Shown here: positions 51,700-60,593 of the stretch, one piece after another
Position numbering within the stretch: the stretch's first letter is position 1
Layout of the letters: each line of letters starts with the position of its first letter
DNA from: Pseudomonas sp. DG56-2
GTDB lineage: Bacteria; Pseudomonadota; Gammaproteobacteria; Pseudomonadales; Pseudomonadaceae
Assembly (NCBI RefSeq): GCF_004803755.1
Contig: NZ_CP032311.1
Location: forward strand, 2,558,501-2,622,500
Direction of reading: 5' to 3'
Length of the DNA: 64,000 nucleotides
Position numbers and translations under genes: made by a program
The notes under the pieces: model-generated
The model's input: only the letters and a program-made list of their open reading frames with translations
Told to the model about the DNA's origin: nothing
The model's database searches: none

Positions 51700-52800
51700 T
51701 CAAGGTTTTTCCTCGATGGCGGCAGGCTCGCTCAGCGGTTGGGCAACCCAGCTCATGAACAGTTCATACCCCACTGCCAGTAATACCGGACCTATGAATA
51801 GGCCGATGATGCCGTTGGTGAGCATACCGCCTAAGGCGCCGATGAGGACCACTGGCATGGGAACCGCTACGCCTCGGCCCAACAGCAGGGGTTTGAGGAC
51901 GTTGTCGGAGAGGCCGGCGAGGATGGTCCAGATGGCGAAAAGGACGGTGCTGACACCGACGCCGTCGTGGGCGAATACGTAGATGACCACCGGCAGGGTG
52001 ATCAGCAGGGTTGGCAATTGGGTAATGCCCAGCAGCAGTACCAGCAAGGCCAGTACGCCGGCTGCCGGTACGCCCATCACGACCAGGCCGATGCCCACCA
52101 GCAGCATCTGGATAAAGGCAATGCCGACCACACCTTGGGCGACGGCGCGGATGGTGGCGGTGCACAGGGCTGCCAGTTGCGGGCCACGCTGCGGGCCGGA
52201 GATACGCGTGGCGATGGCAACACCGGTGCGGTGACCGGTTTCGCCCTTGGCCATTATTATGCCGCCAACGATCAGGGCCAGTACGAACACCAGGATGCCC
52301 GAGCCGACACCCGCCAGTTGAGTCAGCACCGTCTTGCTCACGCCTTTGAGGTGCGGGGCCACCTGCGACAACGCCCAGCTCAGGTCGCCGCTGGCATGCT
52401 CCCAGATGCGGTATAGCGGCGCACCGATCAGTGGCCAGTCGCGGACATTCAAGGGCGGTGGCGGAATTTCGATGACTTGGTCTTCGAAGCCCTGAATGCC
52501 CAGCCTGACCGATTCGGCCACTGAGGTGCCGAGTAGGCTCAACGGGCCGATCAGGCACGCCAGGCCGATGATCACCAGAATAATCGCCGACCAGCCGGGG
52601 CGGTTGCCGAGGATGCTGGCCAGCCGCTGGTTCAAGGGGTAGAGGGTGATCGCGAGGATTACCGCCCAGAGCATCAGGCTCAGGAATGGCTTGAAGATCT
52701 CGAAGCAGAACATCACCAGTACCGCGATCAATCCTGCTCTGATCAGAACGTCCAGCAGTTCTCTGCCGTTTCCAAACTGTATCGGGCGTTGCTCAGTCAT
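51700..52800 (-). CDS. AI-2E family (PerM-like) membrane transporter
   Basis: A 366-residue protein with about eight membrane segments: two pairs near residues 15-75, one near 155-180 and a C-terminal cluster (VVGIAFIQMLLVGIGLVVMGVPAAGVLALLVLLLGITQLPTLLITLPVVIYVFA). LGGMLTNGIIGLFIGPVLLAVGYELF is the conserved end of the family. Members export small molecules such as AI-2 or act as Na+/H+ exchangers; specificity is not deducible. It is the last gene of the Pqi-like operon, 24 bases after pqiC, and may only be co-transcribed. Confidence 0.88.
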   Translation of the reverse strand: MTEQRPIQFGNGRELLDVLIRAGLIAVLVMFCFEIFKPFLSLMLWAVILAITLYPLNQRLASILGNRPGWSAIILVIIGLACLIGPLSLLGTSVAESVRLGIQGFEDQVIEIPPPPLNVRDWPLIGAPLYRIWEHASGDLSWALSQVAPHLKGVSKTVLTQLAGVGSGILVFVLALIVGGIIMAKGETGHRTGVAIATRISGPQRGPQLAALCTATIRAVAQGVVGIAFIQMLLVGIGLVVMGVPAAGVLALLVLLLGITQLPTLLITLPVVIYVFAHDGVGVSTVLFAIWTILAGLSDNVLKPLLLGRGVAVPMPVVLIGALGGMLTNGIIGLFIGPVLLAVGYELFMSWVAQPLSEPAAIEEKP

Positions 52801-52824
52801 GGCAGCTTCCTTGGGTAGGCAATG

Positions 52825-53373
52825 TTAGCGTACGGACGGGCAGCGGTTGGCGCCGGTGCTGGCAGCCTGGCTTACCAGTTCGGTGAAGCGTTTGATGTTC
52901 TGTTGATGGGCAACTACCAGCTCTTCGATGCTGGCGCCGGCCGGGGTCTGGATGACGCTGCGACAGTTGAGCGCGCTGGCTTCCGTTCCACCTGCCGTGC
53001 GCAGCCGCCAGCGCGCGTCGAATAGCGCGTACTGGCCCGGTACCGAATCAAAACGCTGCACATCCACGCGCAAGCCCAGGCGTGGCTGACTGCTGCCGGT
53101 GAACTGGTTGGTCAGGGCGTTTTGCAACTCGTCGGCAAGGCTTGCGCCCCACCATTCGGTCTCAAGGATTGCCAGGCTGCTGTTGCTTTGGCGCACCACC
53201 ACTTGTGGTCGGTCGACCTGCGGCGGCACGCTGATGCGCTCTAACTGGATGTCGGCGTTGCTGGCCGATGCTGGTTGTTGCGGGGTCAGGGTGTGGTAGT
53301 GAATGGGGTCGCTGCGACAGGCAGACAGCAGCACAATCAGACCCAGCACTGCGAATTTTGTGGCGTTCGCCAT
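52825..53373 (-). CDS. pqiC: PqiC-like outer-membrane lipoprotein
   Basis: A 182-residue lipoprotein with lipobox LIVLLSAC (lipidated Cys near residue 19) and an ABC-type auxiliary/PqiC domain: HYHTLTPQ, ISVPPQVDRPQVVVRQSNSSLAILETEWWGASLADELQNALTNQF. PqiC sits in the outer membrane and docks the PqiB tunnel for lipid movement between membranes. It follows pqiB by 16 bases in the same direction. Length agrees with E. coli PqiC (about 187). The acid after the lipobox is Arg, so outer-membrane sorting is expected. Confidence 0.88.
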   Translation of the reverse strand: MANATKFAVLGLIVLLSACRSDPIHYHTLTPQQPASASNADIQLERISVPPQVDRPQVVVRQSNSSLAILETEWWGASLADELQNALTNQFTGSSQPRLGLRVDVQRFDSVPGQYALFDARWRLRTAGGTEASALNCRSVIQTPAGASIEELVVAHQQNIKRFTELVSQAASTGANRCPSVR

Positions 53374-53389
53374 GATCGGTGCTCCTGCG

Positions 53390-55045
53390 TCAGTTGCTGG
53401 ATGAGGGTTTCAGGTGGTCAGCCGGGGCATCCTTGGGTCTGCCGCGCAGCAAGGACTCGGGGTTGCGCCCCAGGTAATCAGCCAGCTCGCGCATCGAGCG
53501 CGACATACGGCCCAGTTCATCGAGGGTCTGGGTCAGTTGTTCGCGCTGCGGCGAGTCGTCGGCCAAGGTCGAGTTGGCCGACTGCAGGGTTTTGCTGACC
53601 TCCTGCAAGGTGCCCTGGACCCCTGGCAAGGTGCGCGAGTTGAACTGTGCAAGGCCCTTGCGCAGTTCCACCAGGTTGGCATCGAGGTTGTTGGCGATAC
53701 GCTCGATGGGCAGGCGGTTGATGCGTTCGACCATGGCCTGGAACTGCTCCTGAAGCTGCTCAAGACTGCCCGGCACCGTAGGGATGGTGATTGGCCGCGC
53801 CGTCGGGTCGAACGCCACTTTCGCAGCCTTGGGGTCGAAATCCAGGGCGATATACAACTGCCCGGTGAGCAGGTTGCCGCTACGCGCCTGGGCGCGCAGG
53901 CCGTTCTCGACAAAGGTGCCCAGCACCTGCGCGGCGGCTTTTTCATCATCAGGGTCATGATGCAGCGCCTTGAGCAGTTTGGTGTGCGCTCTTCCCAGGC
54001 GTTGCGGATAAATCACGATACCGACGTTGACCGGAAAGGAGCGCTGCTCGACATCAAAGTCCAGGTTCACCGAGACTACTCGGCCGATCTCTACACCGAG
54101 GAACTCCACCGGCGCACCCACTCTCAAGCCGCGCAGGGCCTGGTCGAAACGCAGGGCCAAGTATTGCGGTTTACCGTTGGGTGGGGCGAGCGCGGTCTTT
54201 TCATCCTCGAACAGCTCGAACACCTTGTCTTCGGCGGCTACCTGGTCTTCGGGGTTGTACTGCGGGGCACGGAAGGCGATCCCGCCCACCAGCAGCGACG
54301 ACAGCGACTCCGTACGTACCGCAAAACCGTTGGCGCCAGCTTCTACATCGATGCCACTGGCGTTCCAGAAGCGGGTGTTGTCAGTAATGAATGTATCGTT
54401 GGGGGAGTGGACGAAAACTTCTATGTCGACGCCTTTGCCGTCCTTGGACAGTTCATAGGCCACCACCTGGCCTACGGGAATCTTGCGGTAGTACACCGGT
54501 GAGCCCACCCCCAGCGAGCCCAGGTCGTCGGTATGCAGGGTAAAACGCTTGCCAGGCTCGCCGTAGGTAATCGGCGGTGGCATCTCCAGGCCCTTGAATG
54601 CCTTGGCGCGGGTGCTGGACTGGCCGAAGTCGGCACCAATGAAATCGCCGGAAAACAGCGTGTCGATCCCGGAAACGCCGCCGGCACCAATGCGTGGGCG
54701 CACCACCCAGAACTTGGAGTCTTCGCGGGTGAAGTTGTCAGCCTGCTTGACCAGGCTGACGGTGGCGGTAACGCTTTTCTGATCCTGACTCAGCTCCACC
54801 GTGGTGACATGACCGATGACCACATTGCGGTACTTGACCTCGGTCTTGTTGGCGGTCAGCCCTTCGCCGGTCTTGAAGGTAATCTGGATAGTCGGCCCTT
54901 GTTGCAGCCAGTTGTGTACAACCAGTGAAATGCCGATCAACACGGCAATGATCGGCACGATCCATACCAGCGACACACTGAAGCGTCGGGTCTTAACCGT
55001 CGATGAGCCCGGCACTGGCGGCTCCTCAGTGACTGCTGACTTCAT
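53390..55045 (-). CDS. pqiB: PqiB-like intermembrane transport protein with MCE domains
   Basis: A 551-residue protein with one N-terminal membrane segment (residues 25-46) and three MCE/MlaD domains: about 47-140 (IQITFKTGEGLTANKTEVKYRNVVIGHVTTVEL), 160-225 (FTLHTDDLGSLGVGSPVYYRKIPVGQVVAYEL) and 290-400 (LALRFDQALRGLRVGAPVEFLGVEIGRVVSVNL). A C-terminal helical region follows. PqiB hexamers form a periplasm-spanning tube for hydrophobic molecules. The start overlaps the pqiA2 stop by 20 bases, showing coupling. Size is as in E. coli PqiB (546). Confidence 0.93.
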   Translation of the reverse strand: MKSAVTEEPPVPGSSTVKTRRFSVSLVWIVPIIAVLIGISLVVHNWLQQGPTIQITFKTGEGLTANKTEVKYRNVVIGHVTTVELSQDQKSVTATVSLVKQADNFTREDSKFWVVRPRIGAGGVSGIDTLFSGDFIGADFGQSSTRAKAFKGLEMPPPITYGEPGKRFTLHTDDLGSLGVGSPVYYRKIPVGQVVAYELSKDGKGVDIEVFVHSPNDTFITDNTRFWNASGIDVEAGANGFAVRTESLSSLLVGGIAFRAPQYNPEDQVAAEDKVFELFEDEKTALAPPNGKPQYLALRFDQALRGLRVGAPVEFLGVEIGRVVSVNLDFDVEQRSFPVNVGIVIYPQRLGRAHTKLLKALHHDPDDEKAAAQVLGTFVENGLRAQARSGNLLTGQLYIALDFDPKAAKVAFDPTARPITIPTVPGSLEQLQEQFQAMVERINRLPIERIANNLDANLVELRKGLAQFNSRTLPGVQGTLQEVSKTLQSANSTLADDSPQREQLTQTLDELGRMSRSMRELADYLGRNPESLLRGRPKDAPADHLKPSSSN

Positions 55046-55685
55046 CCGTGTGCTCCTCAGGTTGGCGGCTTTCCCAGATCATTCGGGGATCGAAACTCAT
55101 GGCGGCGAGCATGGTGAACACCACCACGAGGCCGAAAAACAGAATGCCCGGGCGCGGTTCTATGTCGCCCAACGCCTGGAATTTCACCAGCGCTGCAACC
55201 AGCGCCACGACGATAACGTCGAGCATTGACCAGTAACCGATCAACTCGACGAAGCGATAAAGCTTGGAGCGCTCTTTCTGCGCCCAATTGCTGCCGCGTT
55301 GCACGGTTATCAGCAGCAAGCCGAGGGCGACGAACTTGGTCGCTGGCACGGCGATACTGGCGATAAAAATGATCAGGGCGATATCCCAGGCACCATGGGA
55401 CCAGAATTCGATAACCCCGCTCATGATGGTGCTGTCCTCACCACTGCCGAGCATTTTGGTGTTCATCACCGGTAGTAGGTTGGCGGGTACATAGAACACC
55501 AGCGCCGCGATCAGGTACGCCCAGGTGCGGGTCAGCGAATTAGGCTTGCGCGCATGTACCGGCGCGCCGCAGCGCTCGCAGTGGTGCATAGAGCGATCCG
55601 TATCGCAGGCCTTGCCGCAGGCGTGGCACAGCACCAGCTTCAGCTCGCAGGCGAGCGGCGGGCGGCTCATGGCAGGGTATCCCAC
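55026..55685 (-). CDS. pqiA: PqiA-like inner-membrane protein, second half
   Basis: A 219-residue protein with a zinc-ribbon-like start, CHACGKACDTDRSMHHCERCGAPV, and four membrane segments (YLIAALVFYVPANLLPVMNTKMLG, ALIIFIASIAVPATKFVALGLLL, GYWSMLDVIVVALVAALVKF, ILFFGLVVVFTMLAAMSF). It corresponds to one half of E. coli PqiA, which is about twice as long and contains two such modules. Here the halves are two genes. It overlaps pqiB by 20 bases and the other PqiA half by 19 bases. It probably forms the inner-membrane base for PqiB. Confidence 0.88.
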   Translation of the reverse strand: MGYPAMSRPPLACELKLVLCHACGKACDTDRSMHHCERCGAPVHARKPNSLTRTWAYLIAALVFYVPANLLPVMNTKMLGSGEDSTIMSGVIEFWSHGAWDIALIIFIASIAVPATKFVALGLLLITVQRGSNWAQKERSKLYRFVELIGYWSMLDVIVVALVAALVKFQALGDIEPRPGILFFGLVVVFTMLAAMSFDPRMIWESRQPEEHTDEVSSH

Positions 55686-56266
55686 AGTTCGCGGATATCA
55701 CGCCCAGCAATGCGGATCATCAACAGGCTCAGCGCCGCCAGCGCAATCAGGCCGATACCGGGTAGCACATCGAGCAACCCGGCCAGCTTGAAGACCGCGA
55801 CCAAGGCACCCAACAGACAGACCTCGAGCATGCTCCATGGGCGCAGGGTTTCCAGCCAGCGCATGCACAGGTGAAAGGCCGGCGAGCGTTGCCCGGCCAT
55901 GGCAAAGCACAGCACCCAGATCAGCAGCAGCAACTGGAACATGGGCGCGATGATGATCGAGATGGCCGCCACCAGGGCAATAAAGGTAATGGGGCCGGTG
56001 GCCAGGGCGCGCACCGAATCCCACAGCGTCGCACTGTTGGAAAAACCCTGCAGGCTGATACTCATCACCGGGTAGAAGTTGGCCAGCACCCACAGCACCC
56101 CGGCGGTGACGCTCAAGGCCAGACGCTGTTGCAGGGTCAGGCCGTTATAGCGCTGCAGGACCGCGCCGCAACGCAGGCACAAGGCCTTCTGGTGCTTGCC
56201 GAGGGGGACCTTGTGATAAACGCAATCGCAATGTTCGCAGATGATCAGGTGATCGGTATCGAGCAT
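55667..56266 (-). CDS. pqiA: PqiA-like inner-membrane protein, first half
   Basis: A 199-residue protein, paralogous to the next gene. Its N-terminus has a zinc-ribbon pattern ICEHCDCVYHKVPLGKHQKALCLRCGAVL, then four membrane segments including LALSVTAGVLWVLANFYPVMSISLQG and WSMLEVCLLGALVAVFKLAGLLDVLPG. It is the first gene of the Pqi-like operon. Splitting of PqiA into two co-transcribed genes is common in pseudomonads as far as I recall. Its promoter must lie in 56267-56523, which it shares with the divergent aldo/keto reductase gene. Confidence 0.88.
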   Translation of the reverse strand: MLDTDHLIICEHCDCVYHKVPLGKHQKALCLRCGAVLQRYNGLTLQQRLALSVTAGVLWVLANFYPVMSISLQGFSNSATLWDSVRALATGPITFIALVAAISIIIAPMFQLLLLIWVLCFAMAGQRSPAFHLCMRWLETLRPWSMLEVCLLGALVAVFKLAGLLDVLPGIGLIALAALSLLMIRIAGRDIRELWDTLP

Positions 56267-56408
56267 AGTGCGCGCTCAGGCTACGGGCGGGGACAAGCTC
56301 AATATAGTCGGCGTATGCGCAAGGTCGCGGTTTTTTGCGCAATCAGCCACTTTGAGAGTGGGCATTGAGGAAAACGCTGGTGTGGGCGCCATGCCTGTCA
56401 ATGCGCAA

Positions 56409-56424
56409 GAGTACAAATGTACTC
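56409..56424. promoter_or_regulatory. Palindrome GAGTACA-AA-TGTACTC (LexA2-like GTAC-N4-GTAC)
   Basis: GAGTACAAATGTACTC is a palindrome with perfect 7-base arms around AA. Its core GTAC-N4-GTAC resembles the GTAC-N4-GTGC box reported for the second LexA of P. putida. It lies between the divergent pqiA and aldo/keto reductase genes, 100 bases before the latter. The binding protein is unproven. Confidence 0.5.
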
Positions 56425-56523
56425 CAATCGAAAACAACACATACGGTAACGATTGAGGGGGCGGGGTAAATTTCACAAGGCTAAGCTTTTCCTTTGGCCC
56501 AGCCATTAGCCAGGAAGCCCGCC

Positions 56524-57441
56524 ATGCCCAGCCGTCGTGATTTTCTAGCCGCCAGCGCCACGCTTGCCGTGGGCCTTAGTTGCCTGGGGCTGTCGGGCCC
56601 AGGTTTTGCCAGCAGCCATCTGATGCTTACGCGCAAGGTCCCCGCCAGTGGCGAGGCGCTGGCGGTGATTGGAGCGGGTACCTCCGGCAGTTTCGAAGTC
56701 GAGGCGGATTCGGCGCAGTACCAGCAGCTCAAGCAGGTTCTGAAGGTGTTTTTCGACGGCGGTGGCCAGGTTATCGATACCTCGCCCAACTACGGTGGCG
56801 CCGATGCAGTGCTGGGCCAGTTGCTTGAGGAAGGTGGCTGGCGCGGCCAAACCTTTCTGGCCACCAAGATAGCCGCAGACAGTCGCGCTGCGGCCGAGGC
56901 GCAGTGGGCCGCCACCTTGCGAAACCTGCGCACCGACAAGGTCGATCTGCTGCAAATCCATAACCTGCGCGACTGGCAGCGCCAGCTGCCATATGCCCGC
57001 GAGCTGAAGGCGCAGGGCCTCACCCGCTATGTGGGTGTAACCCATTATGTAGACAGTGGCCTGGATGCACTTGAAGGCATCCTGCGCAACGAGCAGTTGG
57101 ATTTCATTCAGATTCACTATTCGGTCAATTCCCCGGCGGCTGCCCGTACCGTGCTGCCACTGGCACAGGACAAAGGCGTAGCAGTATTGATCAATCGCGC
57201 CTTCGATGACGGCCGACTGTTTGCCAAGGTCAAGGGCCAGGCGTTGCCGGCCTGGGCGCAGGAGGCGGGCATCGGCAGTTGGGCGCAGCTGTTTCTCAAG
57301 TTTGCCATCAGCCATCCGGCGGTGACGGCAGTGATTCCGGCCACCGGTCGTCCAGACCGCCAACTCGATCAGCTCAAGGCCGGTAGTGGCCCTTTACTGA
57401 GTGACGCACAGCGCAAGCAACTGATCGAACAGTTCGGCTGA
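56524..57441 (+). CDS. Tat-exported aldo/keto reductase-family protein
   Basis: A 305-residue aldo/keto reductase-like protein with a twin-arginine signal (SRRDFLAASATLAVGLSCLGLSG). The barrel shows DTSPNYGGADAVLG (Asp and Tyr), TFLATKIAA (Lys) and VDLLQIHNLRDW (His), the AKR tetrad, followed by KAQGLTRYVGVTHY and FAISHPAVTAVIPATGR. AKRs normally use NADPH in the cytosol, so export of a folded AKR is notable; the periplasmic cofactor source is unclear. AGGAAG precedes the ATG at 56524. A transporter gene follows after 5 bases. Confidence 0.87.
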   Translation: MPSRRDFLAASATLAVGLSCLGLSGPGFASSHLMLTRKVPASGEALAVIGAGTSGSFEVEADSAQYQQLKQVLKVFFDGGGQVIDTSPNYGGADAVLGQLLEEGGWRGQTFLATKIAADSRAAAEAQWAATLRNLRTDKVDLLQIHNLRDWQRQLPYARELKAQGLTRYVGVTHYVDSGLDALEGILRNEQLDFIQIHYSVNSPAAARTVLPLAQDKGVAVLINRAFDDGRLFAKVKGQALPAWAQEAGIGSWAQLFLKFAISHPAVTAVIPATGRPDRQLDQLKAGSGPLLSDAQRKQLIEQFG

Positions 57442-57446
57442 ACGCC

Positions 57447-58715
57447 ATGGTCGTATCGAAAACGGGCCTGTTCAATGTGCGCAAAGGCGAAGGCCCCCTC
57501 GTAGTTGCCGGGTTGAGCCTGTTTTTCCTGTTGTTTGTCGGTTATTTCATGCTGCGCCCGGTGCGCGAAACCATGGGGGTGGCCGGTGGCGTGGAGAATC
57601 TGCAGTGGTTGTTCACCGGCACCTTTGTACTGACCCTGATCGCATTGCCGCTATTCGGCTGGCTGGCCACGAAAGTACAGCGACGGCGCATCCTGCCCTG
57701 GACCTACAGCTTTCTGGCCAGCAACCTGCTGGTATTTGCGGCGCTGTTCGCCCAGCAGCCAGACAACCTGTGGAGTGCGCGGGCGTTCTACATCTGGTTG
57801 TCGATGTTCAACCTGGTGAGTATTTCCCTGGCCTGGAGTGTGCTGGCCGATGTCTTGTCCAGTGAGCAGGCCAAGCGCTTGTTCGGCCTGCTGGCCGGCG
57901 GCGCCAGCGTTGGCGGGTTGGTCGGGCCGTTACTGGGTACACTGCTGGTCGGGGTCATCGGCCACAGTGGGCTGGTAGTGCTGGCCACTGCCTGCCTGCT
58001 GGGGTGCATAGTCGCCGCAGCCTATCTACACCAGTACCGAGATCGCCATCCGCTGCCCGCTGACGCCGAATTGCCGCGCTCCCGGCCGCTTGGCGGCAAT
58101 CCCTTCGCCGGTGCCAGCGAGGTGTTGCGTTCGCCGTATTTGTTGGCGATCGCGTTGTTTGTGGTGTTGCTGGCGAGCGTCAGCACCTTCCTTTACTTCG
58201 AACAGGCACGCCTGGTGGCTGAGCATTTCACCAGCCGAACCGAACAGACACAGGTATTTGGCCTGATCGACAGCGCCGTGCAGTTCTTGTCTATCCTTAC
58301 CCAGGTGTTTGTTACCGGGCACCTGGCGCGCAAGCTGGGGGTGGGTATTTTGCTGGTCGCAGTACCGCTGGTAATGGTCGTCGGTTTTCTCTGGTTGGCG
58401 ATGGCGCCGTTGTTTGCGGTGTTTGTGGTGGTGATGGTGGTGCGGCGTGTAGGGGAGTATGCGCTGGTCAGGCCCGGGCGGGAGATGCTCTATACCGTGG
58501 TGGCGCCGGAGCACAAGTACAAGGCCAAGAACTTCACCGATACCGTGGTCTATCGGGGTGGTGATGCACTGAGCGGCTGGGTCAAGCGAGGGCTGGACCT
58601 GCTCGGCGAGCATCCCGGGTTGGCGATGCTTATCGGCGCAGCAATAGCGTTGATCTGGGCGCTTACCGGTGGGTGGCTTGGGCGTGAGCAGCGTCGGCGC
58701 GAAACTGAGCAATAG
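57447..58715 (+). CDS. MFS/nucleotide-carrier-like (NTT family-like) transporter
   Basis: A 422-residue protein with about 11-12 membrane segments. The start FNVRKGEGPLVVAGLSLFFLLFVGYFMLRPVRETMGVAGG and the middle LSMFNLVSISLAWSVLADVLSSEQAKRLFGLLAGGASVGGLVGPLLG are those of the family annotated NTP/NDP exchange transporters, which includes plastid and chlamydial ATP/ADP carriers. KAKNFTDTVVYRGGDALSGW near the C-terminus fits too. In free-living bacteria the function is not established. It is five bases downstream of the AKR gene and probably in one operon with it. Confidence 0.8.
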   Translation: MVVSKTGLFNVRKGEGPLVVAGLSLFFLLFVGYFMLRPVRETMGVAGGVENLQWLFTGTFVLTLIALPLFGWLATKVQRRRILPWTYSFLASNLLVFAALFAQQPDNLWSARAFYIWLSMFNLVSISLAWSVLADVLSSEQAKRLFGLLAGGASVGGLVGPLLGTLLVGVIGHSGLVVLATACLLGCIVAAAYLHQYRDRHPLPADAELPRSRPLGGNPFAGASEVLRSPYLLAIALFVVLLASVSTFLYFEQARLVAEHFTSRTEQTQVFGLIDSAVQFLSILTQVFVTGHLARKLGVGILLVAVPLVMVVGFLWLAMAPLFAVFVVVMVVRRVGEYALVRPGREMLYTVVAPEHKYKAKNFTDTVVYRGGDALSGWVKRGLDLLGEHPGLAMLIGAAIALIWALTGGWLGREQRRRETEQ

Positions 58716-58722
58716 AAGGGCG

Positions 58723-59604
58723 TCAATGGCTCGAAAAGGCCTCTTTAAAGTGCGCGACGAAGGCAGCCACCAGTGGCGATGCGTGCTCCCGGTATGCAAG
58801 CACCACTTCGCTTTCACAACCCTCGTCGGTGATTTCAATTGCATGCAGGGAAGAGGCGCGAGCGGTTGAGGCGGGGAGTAGTGCAATGCCAAAACCTGCC
58901 TGAACCAGCAATGACTGTGTGCGCTTAACCGAATAGACCTGCGCAGGCTTGGGTGAAAATCCGGCTTTGGCGCAAAGCTCGAACGACAGATAGCTGAGCC
59001 CACCACGTTGCGGGTGGGGCACTGACACGAAAGACTCGTCACGAAGCTGCGCAAGCGCAATCCTGGATTCGCTCGCCAGGTGATGAGTGGGGCCCACGGC
59101 AACCACCACTTGCTCCCTGAACAACGGAAGCAAGGTCAGGTCATCGGGCTGGTGCAGTACCGGCAGACGCAGCAAGCCGATATCCATACGATGGTGCAGT
59201 AGATCCTGCAGTTGGATTGCCGACGACTCTACACAAACCTCTACGCTCACCGCCGGAGCCAGGCTCAGGTAATGGCTGAGCACCTCTTGCAACTTGCCAA
59301 CCAGTGGCACCGTACTGGCATGACACAAGCGCAGGGTGCCGCTTTGACCCTGGCCAACCGAGCTGGCCAAACGTCCCGCGCTGTCCACATCAATCAGAAT
59401 AGCTTTGGCTCTGGGTAGAAAAGCCAAACCGGCCTGGGTCAGGTTTGGTTGACGCGCCGTGCGCTCGAACAGCGTTGTACCCAGATGGCTTTCCAGCTCT
59501 TTGATCTGTCGGCTCAAGGCCGATTGCGCAACGAACAGTCTTTGCGCCGCGCCACTGAAACTCCCGCTTTCAGCAATTTCGACAAAGTAACGCAGTTGTT
59601 TCAT
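58723..59604 (-). CDS. LysR-type transcriptional regulator, divergent from TauE/SafE gene
   Basis: A 293-residue LysR regulator. The helix-turn-helix is in MKQLRYFVEIAESGSFSGAAQRLFVAQSALSRQIKELESHLGTTLFERTAR, and the effector domain includes LRLCHASTVPLVGKLQEVL and HHRMDIGLLRLP. I place the start at 59604 because the family begins MKQLRYF; in-frame ATGs at 59613, 59622 and 59655 lack better ribosome sites. It is divergent from a TSUP anion-exporter gene, which it probably controls. Its 3' end lies 7 bases from the convergent transporter gene. The effector is unknown. Confidence 0.88.
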   Translation of the reverse strand: MKQLRYFVEIAESGSFSGAAQRLFVAQSALSRQIKELESHLGTTLFERTARQPNLTQAGLAFLPRAKAILIDVDSAGRLASSVGQGQSGTLRLCHASTVPLVGKLQEVLSHYLSLAPAVSVEVCVESSAIQLQDLLHHRMDIGLLRLPVLHQPDDLTLLPLFREQVVVAVGPTHHLASESRIALAQLRDESFVSVPHPQRGGLSYLSFELCAKAGFSPKPAQVYSVKRTQSLLVQAGFGIALLPASTARASSLHAIEITDEGCESEVVLAYREHASPLVAAFVAHFKEAFSSH

Positions 59605-59715
59605 TGAAATCATTTGTGTCATGCCGAAATGTGATCGCTTAAGTGTATTTTTCATATTAGTCGGATTTCACCGGCCTCGGCTACGATGTGCCGCACATGC
59701 CACGGAGGCGATGAA

Positions 59716-60480
59716 ATGCTTGAGGTTCTACTCCAACCACCGGTTGCCGGCGCAAGCCTTTTGGTGATGCTACTGACTATTAGCGCGGCCTATGTCATTT
59801 TCGGCATCGCCGGGTTTGGTACTGCGCTGGTGGCCGGGCCAGTGCTGTTGCGCTACATGCCTTTATCCCAGGTCATCCCGTTATTGGTGGTGCTCGATCT
59901 GCTTGCGTCGTCTGCAAAGTTGCTGCGCGGCCACCGACACGTAGTGGGTGTTGAACTGCTTCGACTGCTGCCGTTCATGGCTATCGGCAGCGTACTGGGC
60001 ATTACGGTGTTGCTCAAGACCAATGCCGACGCGTTATTGCTGATGATGGGCTGTTTCGTCAGCGCTTATGCGCTGTACATGTTGATCAGGCCGTTGCGCA
60101 TGCTCGACTTGTCGGCTGGCTGGGCCATGCCGCTGGGGATTTTTGGTGGATTGTTTGGCTCATTGTTCGGCAGTGGTGGATTCCTCTATGCGATTTACTT
60201 GAACGGGCGAATTGTCGCCAAGGAACAGGTCAGCGCCACGCAAAGCACGCTGATCGGTATCAGCACGGTACTGCGCCTGAGTTTGCTGGTAATTGCCGGA
60301 GCCTATGCAGATGCTTCGTTGCTGGTGATGGCAATCTACTTGTTCCCTGCCATGGTGGTCGGGCTCTGGGTGGGCGGTCATATCAATCTGAGGATGTCTC
60401 GTGAGGCCTTCGTCAGGTTGATCAACATCATCATTCTGGTAAGCGGCGTAACCCTGGTCAGTCGCGCTTTGTTGAGTTGA
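59716..60480 (+). CDS. TauE/SafE (TSUP) family anion transporter
   Basis: A 254-residue membrane protein with about eight hydrophobic segments. The family repeats are visible: SAAYVIFGIAGFGTALVAGPVLLRYMPLSQVIPLLVVLDLLAS and FGGLFGSLFGSGGFLYAIYLNG. TSUP proteins move sulfite, sulfoacetate, thiosulfate or other organic anions, often as exporters. The ATG at 59716 has GGAGG 7 bases upstream, which decides the start over a frame 30 bases longer. The divergent LysR gene is its likely regulator. A LysR box in the 111-base gap could not be fixed with confidence. Confidence 0.9.
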   Translation: MLEVLLQPPVAGASLLVMLLTISAAYVIFGIAGFGTALVAGPVLLRYMPLSQVIPLLVVLDLLASSAKLLRGHRHVVGVELLRLLPFMAIGSVLGITVLLKTNADALLLMMGCFVSAYALYMLIRPLRMLDLSAGWAMPLGIFGGLFGSLFGSGGFLYAIYLNGRIVAKEQVSATQSTLIGISTVLRLSLLVIAGAYADASLLVMAIYLFPAMVVGLWVGGHINLRMSREAFVRLINIIILVSGVTLVSRALLS

Positions 60481-60593
60481 GTCACCCGACGCCACCAAGG
60501 CAATCCGTTGATTCGGCCTTGGCCGCTGAATAATTGGAACGTTTGCGCCCTGCAGCTTTTCTACTGAGAACAGGTATTGCAGGGGAGCTGCGC

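Noticed and set aside
58026..59102. 358-codon open frame on the minus strand
   Set aside because: It overlaps the transporter gene and the LysR gene in another frame; composition is low-complexity and no motif is seen.
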